NCBI RefSeq assembly: GCF_002082015.1
Contig: NZ_CP015109.1
Location: 1,262,001-1,326,000 of the forward strand
DNA: 64,000 nucleotides
Direction of reading: 5' to 3'
From: Sporosarcina ureae
GTDB taxonomy: Bacteria; Bacillota; Bacilli; Bacillales_A; Planococcaceae
Below are positions 1 to 9,844 of the stretch, piece after piece (positions within the stretch are counted from its first letter, which is position 1; each line of letters starts with the position of its first letter). The position numbers and the translations under genes were made by a program. Under the pieces are notes generated by a model. That model was given only the letters and a program-made list of their open reading frames with translations. It was not told where the DNA came from and did not search any database.

Positions 1-318
1 TTTAATTTTGATGGTCTTGAAGATACGGTTGAAAAACTACAAGGTAAACCCGTCTACTTGACGATTGATCTTGATGTACTGGATCCTTCCGTATTCCCTG
101 GAACCGGTACACCGGAAGCGGGTGGCGTGAGCTTTATTGAATTGCTAAAAGCGATTTTGACAGTCAGCGGTTTGAATATCGTTGCCTGTGATATTAATGA
201 GCTGTCCCCTGTCTATGATCAAAGCGGCGTATCGACCGCCGTTGCCTGTAAAGTGTTGCGTGAATTAACAATTGCAATAAATAAAAATAACGAAAATGGT
301 GGTGTCTTTAATGAGTAA
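1..318 (+). CDS. speB: Agmatinase, C-terminal part (5' end outside window)
   Basis: Partial gene, open from base 1 in frame 1. Agmatinase hydrolyses agmatine to putrescine and urea in the cytoplasm. The visible 105 residues carry the ureohydrolase metal-binding motif TIDLDVLDPS followed by P-G-T-G-T-P-E-A-G-G and the later DINELSP segment, all typical of the C-terminal half of the arginase/agmatinase family. The stop codon overlaps the start of the next gene by 8 bases, so the two are translationally coupled. The next two genes convert putrescine to spermidine, which supports agmatinase rather than arginase or formiminoglutamase. The N-terminal half and promoter are not visible. Confidence 0.93.
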   Translation, partial: FNFDGLEDTVEKLQGKPVYLTIDLDVLDPSVFPGTGTPEAGGVSFIELLKAILTVSGLNIVACDINELSPVYDQSGVSTAVACKVLRELTIAINKNNENGGVFNE

Positions 319-1510
319 AGCATTAATTATTGGAGCAGGCGGCGTAGCAAGTGTCGTCGCGCATAAGTGTTGTGAGGTACCAGATGTATTTGAAGAAATC
401 TGTATCGCAAGTCGTACAAAGTCTAAATGTGATGCATTGAAAGAAAAGCTGGATGGCGGACGCACTAAAATCCAAACTGCACAAGTTGACGCGGATAACG
501 TGCCCGAACTCGTTGCGTTAATCAATGAATTCAAACCGGACATCGTCATTAATGTCGCATTGCCTTATCAGGATTTGACAATCATGGATGCATGTCTCGA
601 AACGAAAGTAGACTATCTGGATACTGCCAACTACGAGCCGCTTGATACAGCGAAATTCGAATATAAATGGCAGTGGGCTTATAAAGAAAAGTTTGAAGAA
701 GCAGGTATTACAGCATTGCTCGGTAGCGGTTTCGACCCTGGCGTAACGGGTGTGTTCTCCGCTTACGCATTGAAGCATTACTTCGATGAAATCCATACGA
801 TTGATATCGTTGATGCGAACGCAGGCGACCATGGCTATCCATTTGCCACTAACTTTAACCCAGAAATAAACATCCGTGAAATCACAGCAAACGGACGCTA
901 CTACGAAAACGGAGAGTTCATCGAAACAGAGCCTCTTGAAGTGAAACGCGTCTATGACTTGCCTGAAATCGGACCGAAAGATGTCTACTTGCTATACCAT
1001 GAGGAACTTGAATCTTTAGCGAAAAATATTACCGGTGTAAATAAAATCCGTTTCTGGATGACGTTCTCCGAAAAGTATTTAATGCATCTACGTGTACTTG
1101 AAAATGTGGGTATGACGTCCATCGAACCGATTGAATTCGAAGGTCAACAAATCGTTCCGCTACAATTCCTAAAAGCTGTACTACCGGACCCCGCTTCTCT
1201 TGGACCGCGTACGAAAGGAAAAACGAATATCGGTTGTATCTACCAAGGTACGAAAGACGGCGAGCCCAAAACGTATTACGTTTACAATATTTGTGATCAC
1301 CAGGAGTGCTATCGTGAAGTAGGATCACAAGCTATTTCCTATACAACAGGTGTACCGGCTATGATCGGTGCGATGATGATGTTAACAGGCAAGTGGAAAA
1401 AGCCAGGCGTCTTCAATATTGAAGAGTTCGATCCAGATCCATTCATGGATGCGCTGAATGAGTATGGTTTACCTTGGCACGAAGACTTCAATCCTACTTT
1501 GATAGACTGA
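311..1510 (+). CDS. Carboxy(nor)spermidine dehydrogenase, saccharopine dehydrogenase family
   Basis: Predicted to condense putrescine (or diaminopropane) with aspartate semialdehyde and reduce the product with NADPH to carboxyspermidine. The start ATG is placed at 311 (MSKALIIGAGG), preceded by GGTGG and overlapping the agmatinase stop; a longer in-frame start at 296 is less likely. A Rossmann GxGGVA dinucleotide motif lies at residues 7-12, and the 399-residue length fits the saccharopine-dehydrogenase-like family. The identification rests on the fold plus its position directly before the carboxynorspermidine decarboxylase gene. Saccharopine dehydrogenase proper is the alternative but does not fit the context. 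Confidence 0.88.
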   Translation: MSKALIIGAGGVASVVAHKCCEVPDVFEEICIASRTKSKCDALKEKLDGGRTKIQTAQVDADNVPELVALINEFKPDIVINVALPYQDLTIMDACLETKVDYLDTANYEPLDTAKFEYKWQWAYKEKFEEAGITALLGSGFDPGVTGVFSAYALKHYFDEIHTIDIVDANAGDHGYPFATNFNPEINIREITANGRYYENGEFIETEPLEVKRVYDLPEIGPKDVYLLYHEELESLAKNITGVNKIRFWMTFSEKYLMHLRVLENVGMTSIEPIEFEGQQIVPLQFLKAVLPDPASLGPRTKGKTNIGCIYQGTKDGEPKTYYVYNICDHQECYREVGSQAISYTTGVPAMIGAMMMLTGKWKKPGVFNIEEFDPDPFMDALNEYGLPWHEDFNPTLID

Positions 1511-1520
1511 GGAGAATAGT

Positions 1521-2657
1521 ATGAACTTTGATGTACAAGCAGTCCCTTCACCTAGTTATGTTGTTGATGAAAAATTGCTAATTGCTAACTTAGAAAAACT
1601 GAAATTCGTTATCGATCAAACAGGATGCAAGATCCTACTTGCACAAAAAGGATTTTCGATGTTTGAAGTCTACCCGTTAATTGGACAGTATTTACATGGT
1701 GTTACTTCAAGTGGTCTATTTGAAGCGCGTCTAGGCTTTGAAGAGATGAGGAAAGAAGTACACACCTATGCACCTGCTTTCCACGAAGACGAGTTTGAGG
1801 AAATCCTTCACTACTCTGATCATTTGGTATTCAATTCATTTGCGCAATGGAAGCAGTTCAAGAGTCGAGTCCAGGAGCAGGAAAAATCCATTGAATGCGG
1901 GATTCGGATCAATCCAGAGTACTCAGAGATTGAAACTGACATATACAACCCTTGCTTTTCGTACTCACGGTTTGGTGTCACATTAGAAAACTTTGAAGCA
2001 GACCAGCTGGACGGTATCAGTGGCCTGCACTTCCATACGATGTGTGAACAGAACTCCGATACATTATGGCGCACGATCCAAATTATTGATGAAGAGTTTG
2101 GTCCCTATTTACAGAAGATGAAATGGATCAATTTCGGCGGTGGTCATCATATTACACGTCCTGACTATGATATCGATACCTTAATCCGCTCTATTCGATT
2201 TATGCAGGATAAGTATCAACTTGATGTGTACCTGGAGCCAGGCGAAGCGGTTGCACTAAACACCGGCTTCCTCGTTGCCACTGCGCTCGACACAATGCAT
2301 AATGGCATGCCAATTGCCATTCTTGATACATCGGCTTCTTGCCATATGCCAGACGTTCTGGAGATGCCTTATCGTCCTGAAATTGTCGGAGCAGGCTTAT
2401 CAGGTGAAAAAGCCCATACTTATCGGTTAGGCGGGCCAACCTGTCTTGCGGGTGATGTCATTGGTGATTATTCATTTGATCAGCCATTAAAACCTGGCGA
2501 CCGTCTAGTGTTTTGTGACATGGCGCATTATTCGATGGTGAAGAACAATACATTTAACGGAGTCAATCTGCCGTCTATCGTCCTCCATACTGCGAATAAT
2601 GAGCTCAACATTGTAAAACAATTTGGTTATGAAGATTTTAAGCAACGCCTATCATGA
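1521..2657 (+). CDS. nspC: Carboxynorspermidine/carboxyspermidine decarboxylase
   Basis: PLP enzyme of the alanine-racemase/group IV decarboxylase fold that removes CO2 from carboxyspermidine to give spermidine. It has 378 residues, the usual length. An early lysine in LLAQKGFSMF (near residue 43) is the expected PLP lysine; a GGGHH segment (WINFGGGHH) contacts the phosphate, and a C-terminal DTSASCHMPDVLEMPYRP stretch is diagnostic for this family. ATG at 1521 follows GAGGAG, 10 bases after the preceding stop. It is the third gene of the putrescine-to-spermidine operon and is followed by a strong terminator. Confidence 0.93.
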   Translation: MNFDVQAVPSPSYVVDEKLLIANLEKLKFVIDQTGCKILLAQKGFSMFEVYPLIGQYLHGVTSSGLFEARLGFEEMRKEVHTYAPAFHEDEFEEILHYSDHLVFNSFAQWKQFKSRVQEQEKSIECGIRINPEYSEIETDIYNPCFSYSRFGVTLENFEADQLDGISGLHFHTMCEQNSDTLWRTIQIIDEEFGPYLQKMKWINFGGGHHITRPDYDIDTLIRSIRFMQDKYQLDVYLEPGEAVALNTGFLVATALDTMHNGMPIAILDTSASCHMPDVLEMPYRPEIVGAGLSGEKAHTYRLGGPTCLAGDVIGDYSFDQPLKPGDRLVFCDMAHYSMVKNNTFNGVNLPSIVLHTANNELNIVKQFGYEDFKQRLS

Positions 2658-2660
2658 TAA

Positions 2661-2697
2661 AAAACCGATTCGCTATTTTTAAGCGAATCGGTTTTTT
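2661..2697. terminator. Bidirectional rho-independent terminator
   Basis: A 14-bp perfect stem (AAAACCGATTCGCT at 2661-2674 with its complement at 2682-2695) and a 7-base loop. It is flanked by T and A runs, so it ends the polyamine operon from the left and the antiporter gene from the right. Confidence 0.93.
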
Positions 2698-2701
2698 ATA
2701 C

Positions 2702-3757
2702 TTATAACAAGAAGAATCCAATCCCCATTATTAAGTAAGCTGAGAATAGCACGAGACCTTCGAACCAATTGGACTCCCCATCATTACATATATTGACCAC
2801 TAATAATGTAGCAGTAATCATGGCAATCAATTCTGGCCAAGTGAATACTAGTGGCATTGCGGTAGGCATCATTAACGAAATCAGTACAAGCACTGGTGTT
2901 ACGAACATTGCAATCTGCAAGGTAGAACCGATTGCAATCTCTACCGATACATCCATTTTATTTTTCATTGCCAATGTAATGGCAGAAGAGTGCTCTGCTG
3001 CGTTCCCAACGATTGCGACGATGATAACACCGATAAACAATTCTGACCAGCCAAATTTTTCACCTAGTGTACCAAATGTATGCACGAGCTTTTCAGAAAC
3101 AAATGCTACAGCTACTGTTGCAACTAATAGTACCACTACGGACTTCATCTTTGTCCACTCTGGCACTTCGTCTGTCTCATGATTTTCGGAACCGAATACG
3201 CCTCGGTGTGTAAATAATTTAAATACTAGACCTGCCAAGTAAATTAGGATCAGTATGATCGAAATACCAACACTCAAATTCAGCCCAGTTCTAGTATCCA
3301 TCGTCATCGAGAAGACTTCCGGGATCACAAATGCCACGACAATCGCAAAAATTAATAATGCGGAATTAAATCGAGCGTCAAAAATATTAAAATTCTGTCT
3401 CTTGTGCTTCAGGCCACCTGCGAAAAACGATAAACCCAGTACCAATAATAAGTTACCTAAAACAGAACCAGTTAACGACGCCAGTACGATTGCAATTAAC
3501 CCGGCTTTTAACGTAAATATGGAAATAATAAGTTCTACCGCATTACCAAATGTTGCATTTAATAAACCACCAATTCGTGGTCCACTGACAATTGCTAAAC
3601 TTTCTGTTGCTCTTCCGATGAATCCAGCTAGAGCAATAATACTGTAACAACATAGCGCAAACATCCATAGATCTGACCAATTCAAGAATGACGCTATAAA
3701 TACTAATGGCACACCTGTAAACGCCATGACGGTAAATACTTTATTCAGTGTCTCCAC
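2702..3757 (-). CDS. cax: Calcium/proton exchanger (CaCA family, Cax/YfkE type)
   Basis: Integral membrane antiporter expected to export Ca2+ in exchange for protons. It has 351 residues with about 11 hydrophobic segments. It shows the two alpha-repeat signatures of CAX proteins, GNAVEL in the first half (near residue 71) and GNAAEH in the second half (near residue 254). The open frame begins with a GTG that overlaps a GAGGTGG ribosome site; the CTG three codons further in or the ATG at codon 11 could be the true start, so the first ten residues are uncertain. It is transcribed alone, with the convergent terminator at 2661-2697. Confidence 0.9.
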   Translation of the reverse strand: METLNKVFTVMAFTGVPLVFIASFLNWSDLWMFALCCYSIIALAGFIGRATESLAIVSGPRIGGLLNATFGNAVELIISIFTLKAGLIAIVLASLTGSVLGNLLLVLGLSFFAGGLKHKRQNFNIFDARFNSALLIFAIVVAFVIPEVFSMTMDTRTGLNLSVGISIILILIYLAGLVFKLFTHRGVFGSENHETDEVPEWTKMKSVVVLLVATVAVAFVSEKLVHTFGTLGEKFGWSELFIGVIIVAIVGNAAEHSSAITLAMKNKMDVSVEIAIGSTLQIAMFVTPVLVLISLMMPTAMPLVFTWPELIAMITATLLVVNICNDGESNWFEGLVLFSAYLIMGIGFFLL

Positions 3758-3893
3758 CTCTTTTCATAATCAATTTGTTATAATCTTTCCCTTATTCTAT
3801 TGCAAATAAACTCCTTAACAAATGGTTGATCATTATAATATAAACGAATGAATCAACCAGCTTGTAAGCAAATGATCACCTAATTAGTAATTG

Positions 3894-3930
3894 AAAAAAG
3901 ATAGTGAGAAGTCTGTACATAAGACTTCTC
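3894..3930 (-). terminator. Terminator of the peptide transporter operon
   Basis: A 9-bp stem GAGAAGTCT/AGACTTCTC (3906-3914 with 3922-3930). On the minus strand it is followed after a short gap by a run of T (A-run 3894-3899). It lies 50 bases past the last permease gene. Confidence 0.8.
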
Positions 3931-3979
3931 TCTATCAACAATAATCAGTATGAGGTTTATTTCGAACGTAATAAATTGC

Positions 3980-4876
3980 TTAACTCTTCATTTTCGGATC
4001 CAATGCATCACGTAATCCGTCCCCCATTAAGTTGAAGCCTAATACAGTCAGCATAATGGCAAGTCCAGGGAAAATCATTGTCCATGGAGCATTTTGCAAA
4101 TAATCCTTGGAGTCAGCTAACATCTTCCCCCATTCAGGATATGGAGCTTCTGCCCCTAATCCTAGGAACCCAAGTGCTGCCGCCTCGAGAATAGCTGTAG
4201 CAATTGCCAATGTACCTTGTACGATGACAGGCGCCATCGAGTTAGGTAATATGTGCGAAAACAGAATCCTGAAGTCTTTCATACCAATTGCCTTTGCCGC
4301 TGTAATATATTCATCTTCTTTAATACTCAGCACTTTGGATCGGATCAGGCGTCCGAAGTTTGGTACGTTAATGATTGCAATAGCAATTAACGCGTTACGT
4401 AAACTTGGTCCCAATACGGATACAATCGCAATTGCTAGTAAAATGGATGGGAAAGCAAGCATAATATCGAATATCCTCGAGATAATGGTATCAATCCAAC
4501 GACCATAATAACCTGCAATGATGCCAAGGAAACTTCCCACTACAATTGAACCAACTACCGAGAAGAATCCAACAGATAATGAAATACGCGCACCATGAAT
4601 AATGCGTGAGAAAATATCACGGCCGAAGTCATCCGTTCCAAACCAATACTCCGAAGAAGGAGGTTGCAGTCTATCTGTCATTAATTGTTCGTTGATGCCT
4701 TCTTTTGTGACAAGAGGACCGAATAGCGCAAGCAGGATAAAACCTATCACAATGACCGCGCCTACGACAGCCACTTTGCTCTTACGAAAACCTAACCAAG
4801 CTTCCCGCCAAGGCCCTGTTGTTTTTTCTAATTCTGCTTCTACTACTCCGTCTACCTTAGGCGTAAATTCTGACAT
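3980..4876 (-). CDS. Oligopeptide ABC transporter permease (OppC/DppC type)
   Basis: Second membrane subunit of a peptide importer. The start is set at 4876 (MSEFTPKVDG) because AGGAGG lies just upstream, inside a longer open frame that begins at 4897. The N-terminal cytoplasmic segment and first membrane helix (near residue 30) are followed by the OppC_N region and a six-helix BPD_transp_1 domain; the EAA loop reads EAAALGFLGLGAEAPYPEWG near residue 230, which docks on the ATPases. It follows the OppB-type gene by 17 bases and is the last gene of a five-gene operon. The substrate cannot be fixed from sequence; oligo- or dipeptides are likely. Confidence 0.93.
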   Translation of the reverse strand: MSEFTPKVDGVVEAELEKTTGPWREAWLGFRKSKVAVVGAVIVIGFILLALFGPLVTKEGINEQLMTDRLQPPSSEYWFGTDDFGRDIFSRIIHGARISLSVGFFSVVGSIVVGSFLGIIAGYYGRWIDTIISRIFDIMLAFPSILLAIAIVSVLGPSLRNALIAIAIINVPNFGRLIRSKVLSIKEDEYITAAKAIGMKDFRILFSHILPNSMAPVIVQGTLAIATAILEAAALGFLGLGAEAPYPEWGKMLADSKDYLQNAPWTMIFPGLAIMLTVLGFNLMGDGLRDALDPKMKS

Positions 4877-4893
4877 GAACTGTTCCTCCTTCC

Positions 4894-5898
4894 TCAATCA
4901 TACTTAATCCTCGGATCGATCAACCCATAGAGTAAATCGACGATCAGATTAATCATGACAAAGATAAATGCCACGATGAGAATGCCTGATTGAATAACAG
5001 GATAATCTCTAAAGTTGATTGCATCGTAAATGTAGCGTCCAATTCCAGGCCAAGCAAAGATTGTTTCCGTTAGAATCGCTCCACCAAGTAGTAAGCCAAT
5101 CTGTAGTCCAATAATTGTCAACACAGGAATGATCGCATTTTTCAACGCGTGCTTATAGACTACCCAGAACATTTTCTGACCTTTTGCTCGTGCTGTACGA
5201 ATATAATCGGAACGCATTACTTCCAGCATACTCGAACGCGTCATTCGGGCGATAATGGCCATCGGAATGGTGGCAAGCGCAAGTCCAGGTAAGATCAAAT
5301 GTTTAATGACTACCCATAATTGATCAAACCTACCTTGTATGAGCGTATCAATTATGTATAAATTGGTTATGGCGGATACAGGATCACGGACATTTTCACG
5401 TCCCGTTGTTGGTAACCATTGCAATTCAATTGCAAATGCCCACTGCCCCATTAATCCTAACCAGAAGATAGGCATTGAGACACCGATTAATGCCAATACC
5501 ATTGCTGAATAATCAAACCAGGAGTTTTGGAACCAAGCAGAAATAATACCCGCGTTAATCCCTACAACGACCGCGATAATCATCGCAAATAATGCCAACT
5601 CTAATGTAGCTGCTAAATAAGGCCAAATTTCATCCGCCACTGGAAGGCGCGTACGCATGGATTCTCCTAAATCCCCTTTTAGAATACCACCAAGATAACT
5701 GAAATATTGTGTATACCATGGTTGATCAAGACCCAGCTTGATCGTTAAAGCTTCCACCGCTTCTTTTGTAGCTTGTTGTCCTAAAATTACTTGTGCTGGA
5801 TTACCAGGAATAGCTCGAATCAACATAAAAACTAAAAATGTCATACCAAGCAGGACAGGTATTAGCTGTAAAAGCCTCTTAATCGTATAGTTGAACAA
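4894..5898 (-). CDS. Oligopeptide ABC transporter permease (OppB/DppB type)
   Basis: First membrane subunit of the peptide importer, with six predicted helices. The N terminus (LFNYTIKRLLQLIPVLLGMT) is typical of OppB/DppB proteins, followed by the RAIPGNPA segment and an EAA-type loop near HALKNAIIPVLTIIG. The longer open frame starts at 5925, but a GGAGGGG ribosome site sits inside its first codons, so the TTG at 5898 is preferred. The gene lies between the solute-binding protein gene and the OppC-type gene and is co-directional with all five transporter genes. Confidence 0.9.
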   Translation of the reverse strand: MFNYTIKRLLQLIPVLLGMTFLVFMLIRAIPGNPAQVILGQQATKEAVEALTIKLGLDQPWYTQYFSYLGGILKGDLGESMRTRLPVADEIWPYLAATLELALFAMIIAVVVGINAGIISAWFQNSWFDYSAMVLALIGVSMPIFWLGLMGQWAFAIELQWLPTTGRENVRDPVSAITNLYIIDTLIQGRFDQLWVVIKHLILPGLALATIPMAIIARMTRSSMLEVMRSDYIRTARAKGQKMFWVVYKHALKNAIIPVLTIIGLQIGLLLGGAILTETIFAWPGIGRYIYDAINFRDYPVIQSGILIVAFIFVMINLIVDLLYGLIDPRIKYD

Positions 5899-5992
5899 CT
5901 CTTTCACCCCTCCGGCTCTTATCATGTATTAATCAAAGAAAGGGAGAATACATGCTTCTCCCTCTTCTCCCATCATGCAATTTACGTATTAC

Positions 5993-7621
5993 TTATTTGA
6001 ATTCTACATTCGACAACAAATCAGAACCAGTAGGATGTGGAACGAAACCAGTTAATTCTTTCGCTCCGCCTAACAATGGAATGGAGTGTGCAATTGGAAC
6101 CCAAGGTGCTTCTTCGTGAAGAATTTCCTGAGCTTGCTTATACAACTCAATACGCTTGTCTTCGTCTACTTCTGTTTGTGCTTCGAGGAATAGCTTATGT
6201 GTTTCGTCATTCTTAAAGTACGTATAGTTATTACTTCCGATATTGTCTTCATCTAACAATACGTATAGGAAGTTGTCTGCATCACCATTATCGCCAGTCC
6301 AACCTAGCATGAATGCATCTGCTTCCCCCTTGCTTGCTTTATCGAGGTAAGTTGCCCACTCATAAGAAACAATTTTCGCTTTAATACCTACATCAGCCAA
6401 GTTGCTTTGAATCGCTTCCGCTACTTTCGTACCATCTGGCATATACGGACGTGGAACCGGCATTGCCCAAAGTTCCATTTCAAATCCGTCTTCTAGACCT
6501 GCTTCTTTCAATAGTTCTTTCGCTTTTTCAGGATCGTATGCATACGCTTCTACATCATCGTTATAACCTGAAATTGATGAAGGCATAGCATTTTTCGCGA
6601 CTTCTGCGCGCCCTTCAAAGAATGAATCAATGATTGACTGTTTATCGATAGCATAGTTCATTGCCTGACGTACTTCTTTTTTATCAAACGGCTCACGAGT
6701 GACCGTTAAACCAAGGTATCCTACGTTCATAGAAGGACGCTCGAATAACTGTAATGCATCATGGTCTTCAATTTTCACTCCATCAGCTGGATTGATTCCA
6801 TCTGCTAAATCAATTTCACCAGAAAGCAAAGCATTCAGACGAGCAGAGTTATCAGGAATTGCTTGGAAAATAACGCGATCTAATTTCGGTAACCCTTCTT
6901 GCCAGTACTCTTCATTCTTTTCAATCGTAATAGTTTCATTTGGCTTCCACTCTACAAATTTGAAGGGACCTGTTCCTACTGGGTTTCGCTCATATTCATC
7001 ATCGCCCTTTTCAAACGCCTCAGGACTAGAAATAGCGAACATACTCATAGCAAGATTTTTTAAGAACGGCGCTTGTGGACGCTTCAATGTAATAATCACT
7101 GTAGAATCTCCATCTGCTTTAACAGACTCAATTACATGATCTTCATCATCTTTAAATCCACCGAACATAGAATTGTAGTATGGGAATGTGTCTGCATCTC
7201 CATTAGCCCAACGCTCAAAGTTCTTTACGACTGCTTCTGCATTAAAATCGGTGCCATCATGGAATTTCACACCTTCTTCTAATTGGAATGTATACGTCAA
7301 TCCGTCTTCACTTGTGTCATACTCTTTAGCAAGTCCAGGTTGAACCGTCGTATCCTGCTCCCCAAAGTTTAATAATGTTTCAAATAAATTCACCGTTACT
7401 TTAAATGTTTCTCCTTCTGTCACACGGGATGGGTCAAGAGATGTTGAATCTCCACCTCGTCCAAATACTAATGTTTTGTTTTCACTGCCGCCTTGATCCG
7501 CAGCATCTTTGTCCTTGTCGCCACTGCCTTCTTTGTCATCGCCGCCTGAACAAGCTGCCAGTGCAGTCGATAAGACAAGAAGCATGATCAACGCGAACGA
7601 CCACAGTTTCCCTTTTCTCAT
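5993..7621 (-). CDS. Peptide-binding lipoprotein (SBP family 5, OppA/DppE type)
   Basis: Extracellular receptor of the peptide importer, anchored by lipid. It has 542 residues. A signal peptide of about 23 residues ends in the lipobox L-A-A-C (Cys24), followed by a charged Gly/Asp/Lys linker. The SBP_bac_5 core then runs from [10 protein letters not shown] through the C-terminal [14 protein letters not shown] segment, which is typical of dipeptide/oligopeptide receptors. ATG at 7621 follows GGAGGG and overlaps the stop of the preceding ATPase gene by 4 bases (ATGA), so translation is coupled. Gene order is ATPase D, ATPase F, receptor, permease B, permease C. Confidence 0.94.
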   Translation of the reverse strand: MRKGKLWSFALIMLLVLSTALAACSGGDDKEGSGDKDKDAADQGGSENKTLVFGRGGDSTSLDPSRVTEGETFKVTVNLFETLLNFGEQDTTVQPGLAKEYDTSEDGLTYTFQLEEGVKFHDGTDFNAEAVVKNFERWANGDADTFPYYNSMFGGFKDDEDHVIESVKADGDSTVIITLKRPQAPFLKNLAMSMFAISSPEAFEKGDDEYERNPVGTGPFKFVEWKPNETITIEKNEEYWQEGLPKLDRVIFQAIPDNSARLNALLSGEIDLADGINPADGVKIEDHDALQLFERPSMNVGYLGLTVTREPFDKKEVRQAMNYAIDKQSIIDSFFEGRAEVAKNAMPSSISGYNDDVEAYAYDPEKAKELLKEAGLEDGFEMELWAMPVPRPYMPDGTKVAEAIQSNLADVGIKAKIVSYEWATYLDKASKGEADAFMLGWTGDNGDADNFLYVLLDEDNIGSNNYTYFKNDETHKLFLEAQTEVDEDKRIELYKQAQEILHEEAPWVPIAHSIPLLGGAKELTGFVPHPTGSDLLSNVEFK

Positions 7622-8637
7622 ACAGATCCCTCCAATTGTTTTTTTCTTTCTATATCATCGTTGCCTTCCGCAGTATAAAGATGGCAAGCAACAGAATGAC
7701 CAGTTTTCTCCTCTGCTAATAGAGGGGTTACTTTCGTACATACATCCATTTTGAAGGGACAGCGAGTATGGAATGCACAACCGCTTGGCGGATTCGCCGG
7801 ACTTGGCATATCCCCTTCAATAATGATTTGTTCTTTTTTATAATTGGGATCCGGCACAGGGACTGCAGACAATAACGCCTGTGTGTAAGGATGCAGTGGA
7901 TTTGCGTAAAGCTCTTCACTTTCTGTAATCTCCACAATTTTTCCCAAGTACATTACTGCCACTCGATCACTGATATGGCGTACAACACCTAGATCATGTG
8001 CAATAAAGATATACGTCAAGTGGAATTCTTTTTGTAAATCTTGCATTAAGTTCAATACTTGCGCTTGAATAGATACGTCAAGTGCAGACACTGGTTCATC
8101 TGCAATAATCAACTTGGGGTTCGTCATCAATGCACGGGCTATACCAATTCGCTGTCTCTGCCCCCCACTGAATTGGTGAGGATAACGTTTTGCGTGGTAT
8201 TCACTCAAGCCGACAATCTTTAGAAACTCTACAACTTTTTTGCGACGCTCCTTTGCATTGCCACCGCCATGCACAATTAATGGCTCTTCTAAAATCTTGC
8301 CGATTGTATGACGTGGGTTCAATGATGCATACGGATCTTGGAAGACCATTTGAATATCTCGACGAACTGCTCGAATTTCAGTTGCAGAGAGTTTCGTCAA
8401 GTCTTTCCCTTGGAAAGCCACGACACCCTCTGTAGGTTCTAGCAATTGCATAATGGTCCGTCCTGTCGTTGATTTCCCACAACCACTTTCTCCTACGATT
8501 CCAAGTGTCTCTCCTTCATTTACATGAAAGGTCACATCATCGATTGCTTTGACATGACCAACTGTTTTACCAATCAGCCCTTTGCGAATCGGGAAGTATT
8601 TTTTCAACCCTTCAACTTTTAGCAATGGTTTGCTCAT
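7618..8637 (-). CDS. Peptide ABC transporter ATPase (OppF/DppF type)
   Basis: One of the two ATP-hydrolysing subunits. It has 339 residues with Walker A GESGCGKS at 49-56, the Q-loop at Q100, the ABC signature FSGGQRQR at 156-163 and Walker B LIIADEP near 177-183. A C-terminal oligopeptide/HPY domain with [14 protein letters not shown] provides the cysteines commonly seen in these ATPases. The start overlaps the end of the OppD-type gene by 26 bases, and its stop overlaps the receptor gene start. Confidence 0.95.
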   Translation of the reverse strand: MSKPLLKVEGLKKYFPIRKGLIGKTVGHVKAIDDVTFHVNEGETLGIVGESGCGKSTTGRTIMQLLEPTEGVVAFQGKDLTKLSATEIRAVRRDIQMVFQDPYASLNPRHTIGKILEEPLIVHGGGNAKERRKKVVEFLKIVGLSEYHAKRYPHQFSGGQRQRIGIARALMTNPKLIIADEPVSALDVSIQAQVLNLMQDLQKEFHLTYIFIAHDLGVVRHISDRVAVMYLGKIVEITESEELYANPLHPYTQALLSAVPVPDPNYKKEQIIIEGDMPSPANPPSGCAFHTRCPFKMDVCTKVTPLLAEEKTGHSVACHLYTAEGNDDIERKKQLEGSV

Positions 8638-9637
8638 TTGTACTCGTCACTCCTTGTTGTTCGTCATATAAGAAGCATCTCGTTTGGTGGTTTTCGGAGT
8701 TCCGGTACAATTCTGGTGTTTCTACCCAGCATCTAGAGAAAGCGCTTTCACATCTCGCGGCAAATCTACAACCTTTTTCTATAGAACCTGGTTTCGGTAC
8801 ATTGCCTGGAATCGAATAAAGACGATCTTTTTTATCCCGCATATCCGGAACAGATTGGATCAATCCTCGTGTATAAGGATGACAAGGATTTTCAAAAATC
8901 ACTTCGGTTGATGCTTCTTCGATAACCTGACCTGAATACATAACGACAACGCGTTCACAAGTTTCAGCCACTACTCCTAAATCATGTGTGATGAGTAAAA
9001 TCGCTGTATTCATACGCTCATTCAACTCACGCATCAACTTGAGGATTTGTGCTTGAATCGTTACATCGAGTGCTGTTGTAGGTTCATCCGCAATGAGTAC
9101 TTTTGGATCGCATACCAATGCCATTGCAATCATGACACGCTGTCGCATACCACCGGATAATTGGTGAGGATATTCTCTCATAATTTCTTCAGAGCGAGGT
9201 AGTCCGACTAATTTCAACATTTCAGTTGCTCGTTCCCTGATTTGCTTTTTCGACCATTTTTTCTGATGAAGCGAAATGGCTTCAGACATCTGATTGCCTA
9301 TTGTGAAGAGCGGGTTCAATGAAGTCATAGGCTCTTGAAAAATCATTGCGACATCATTCCCACGAATCTCCCTCATTTCCTTCTCCGTTTTTTTTAGGAG
9401 ATCTTGACCTTCAAACAGGATTTCACCACCAGTAATTTTTCCAGGCGGACTTGGCACTAACTGCATAATAGATAAAGAGGTGACACTCTTTCCGCAGCCT
9501 GATTCTCCAACGACCCCCAAAACTTCGCCTTCTCTCACATAAAAGTCCACATGATCTACTGCCGGAATTTCTCCTGAATCCGTGAAAAAGGTCGTTTGCA
9601 AATCTTTAACTTCAAGTAATTTCTTTCTTTCGTTCAT
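8612..9637 (-). CDS. Peptide ABC transporter ATPase (OppD/DppD type)
   Basis: First gene of the peptide transporter operon. It has 341 residues with Walker A GESGCGKS at 44-51, the ABC signature LSGGMRQR at 160-167, Walker B LIADEP at 181-186, and a C-terminal HPY-type extension with [17 protein letters not shown] at 9637 follows AAAGGTGAG. A sigma-A-like promoter lies about 45 bases upstream. It pairs with the OppF-type ATPase encoded immediately downstream. Confidence 0.95.
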   Translation of the reverse strand: MNERKKLLEVKDLQTTFFTDSGEIPAVDHVDFYVREGEVLGVVGESGCGKSVTSLSIMQLVPSPPGKITGGEILFEGQDLLKKTEKEMREIRGNDVAMIFQEPMTSLNPLFTIGNQMSEAISLHQKKWSKKQIRERATEMLKLVGLPRSEEIMREYPHQLSGGMRQRVMIAMALVCDPKVLIADEPTTALDVTIQAQILKLMRELNERMNTAILLITHDLGVVAETCERVVVMYSGQVIEEASTEVIFENPCHPYTRGLIQSVPDMRDKKDRLYSIPGNVPKPGSIEKGCRFAARCESAFSRCWVETPELYRNSENHQTRCFLYDEQQGVTSTNEQTIAKS

Positions 9638-9678
9638 TTGCTCACCTTTTTCTTTTCTGAAATAACTAATTAATCATT

Positions 9679-9706
9679 ATTATACTTTTATTCTGATTAA
9701 ACGCAA
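9679..9706 (-). promoter_or_regulatory. Predicted sigma-A promoter of the peptide transporter operon
   Basis: On the minus strand TTGCGT (9701-9706), a 16-base spacer and a perfect TATAAT (9679-9684) precede the first ATPase gene. The -10 is perfect and the -35 matches 4 of 6. Confidence 0.6.
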
Positions 9707-9749
9707 GATGCTTTTTTGATAAAGTAATATAGTAAGAGAATTTTGTTGA

Positions 9750-9795
9750 AAACAAAAGAAGTGCAATAGGTTATGTCCTACCTACGCACTTCTTA
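9750..9795 (-). terminator. Terminator of the secreted phosphatase-like gene
   Basis: Stem AAGAAGTGC (9756-9764) with GCACTTCTT (9786-9794). Reading on the minus strand it is followed by a T-rich tract. It lies 50 bases past the stop of the gene at 9845. Confidence 0.75.
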
Positions 9796-9844
9796 AATGA
9801 ATGGAATCTGTTTGAATATTATATTTATTCTTCCAGCTGTATAA

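Noticed and set aside
2769-3647. Open frames on the plus strand opposite the Ca2+/H+ antiporter gene
   Set aside because: They mirror the antiporter coding strand, have no ribosome sites and encode low-complexity Ser/Thr/Ile-rich translations.
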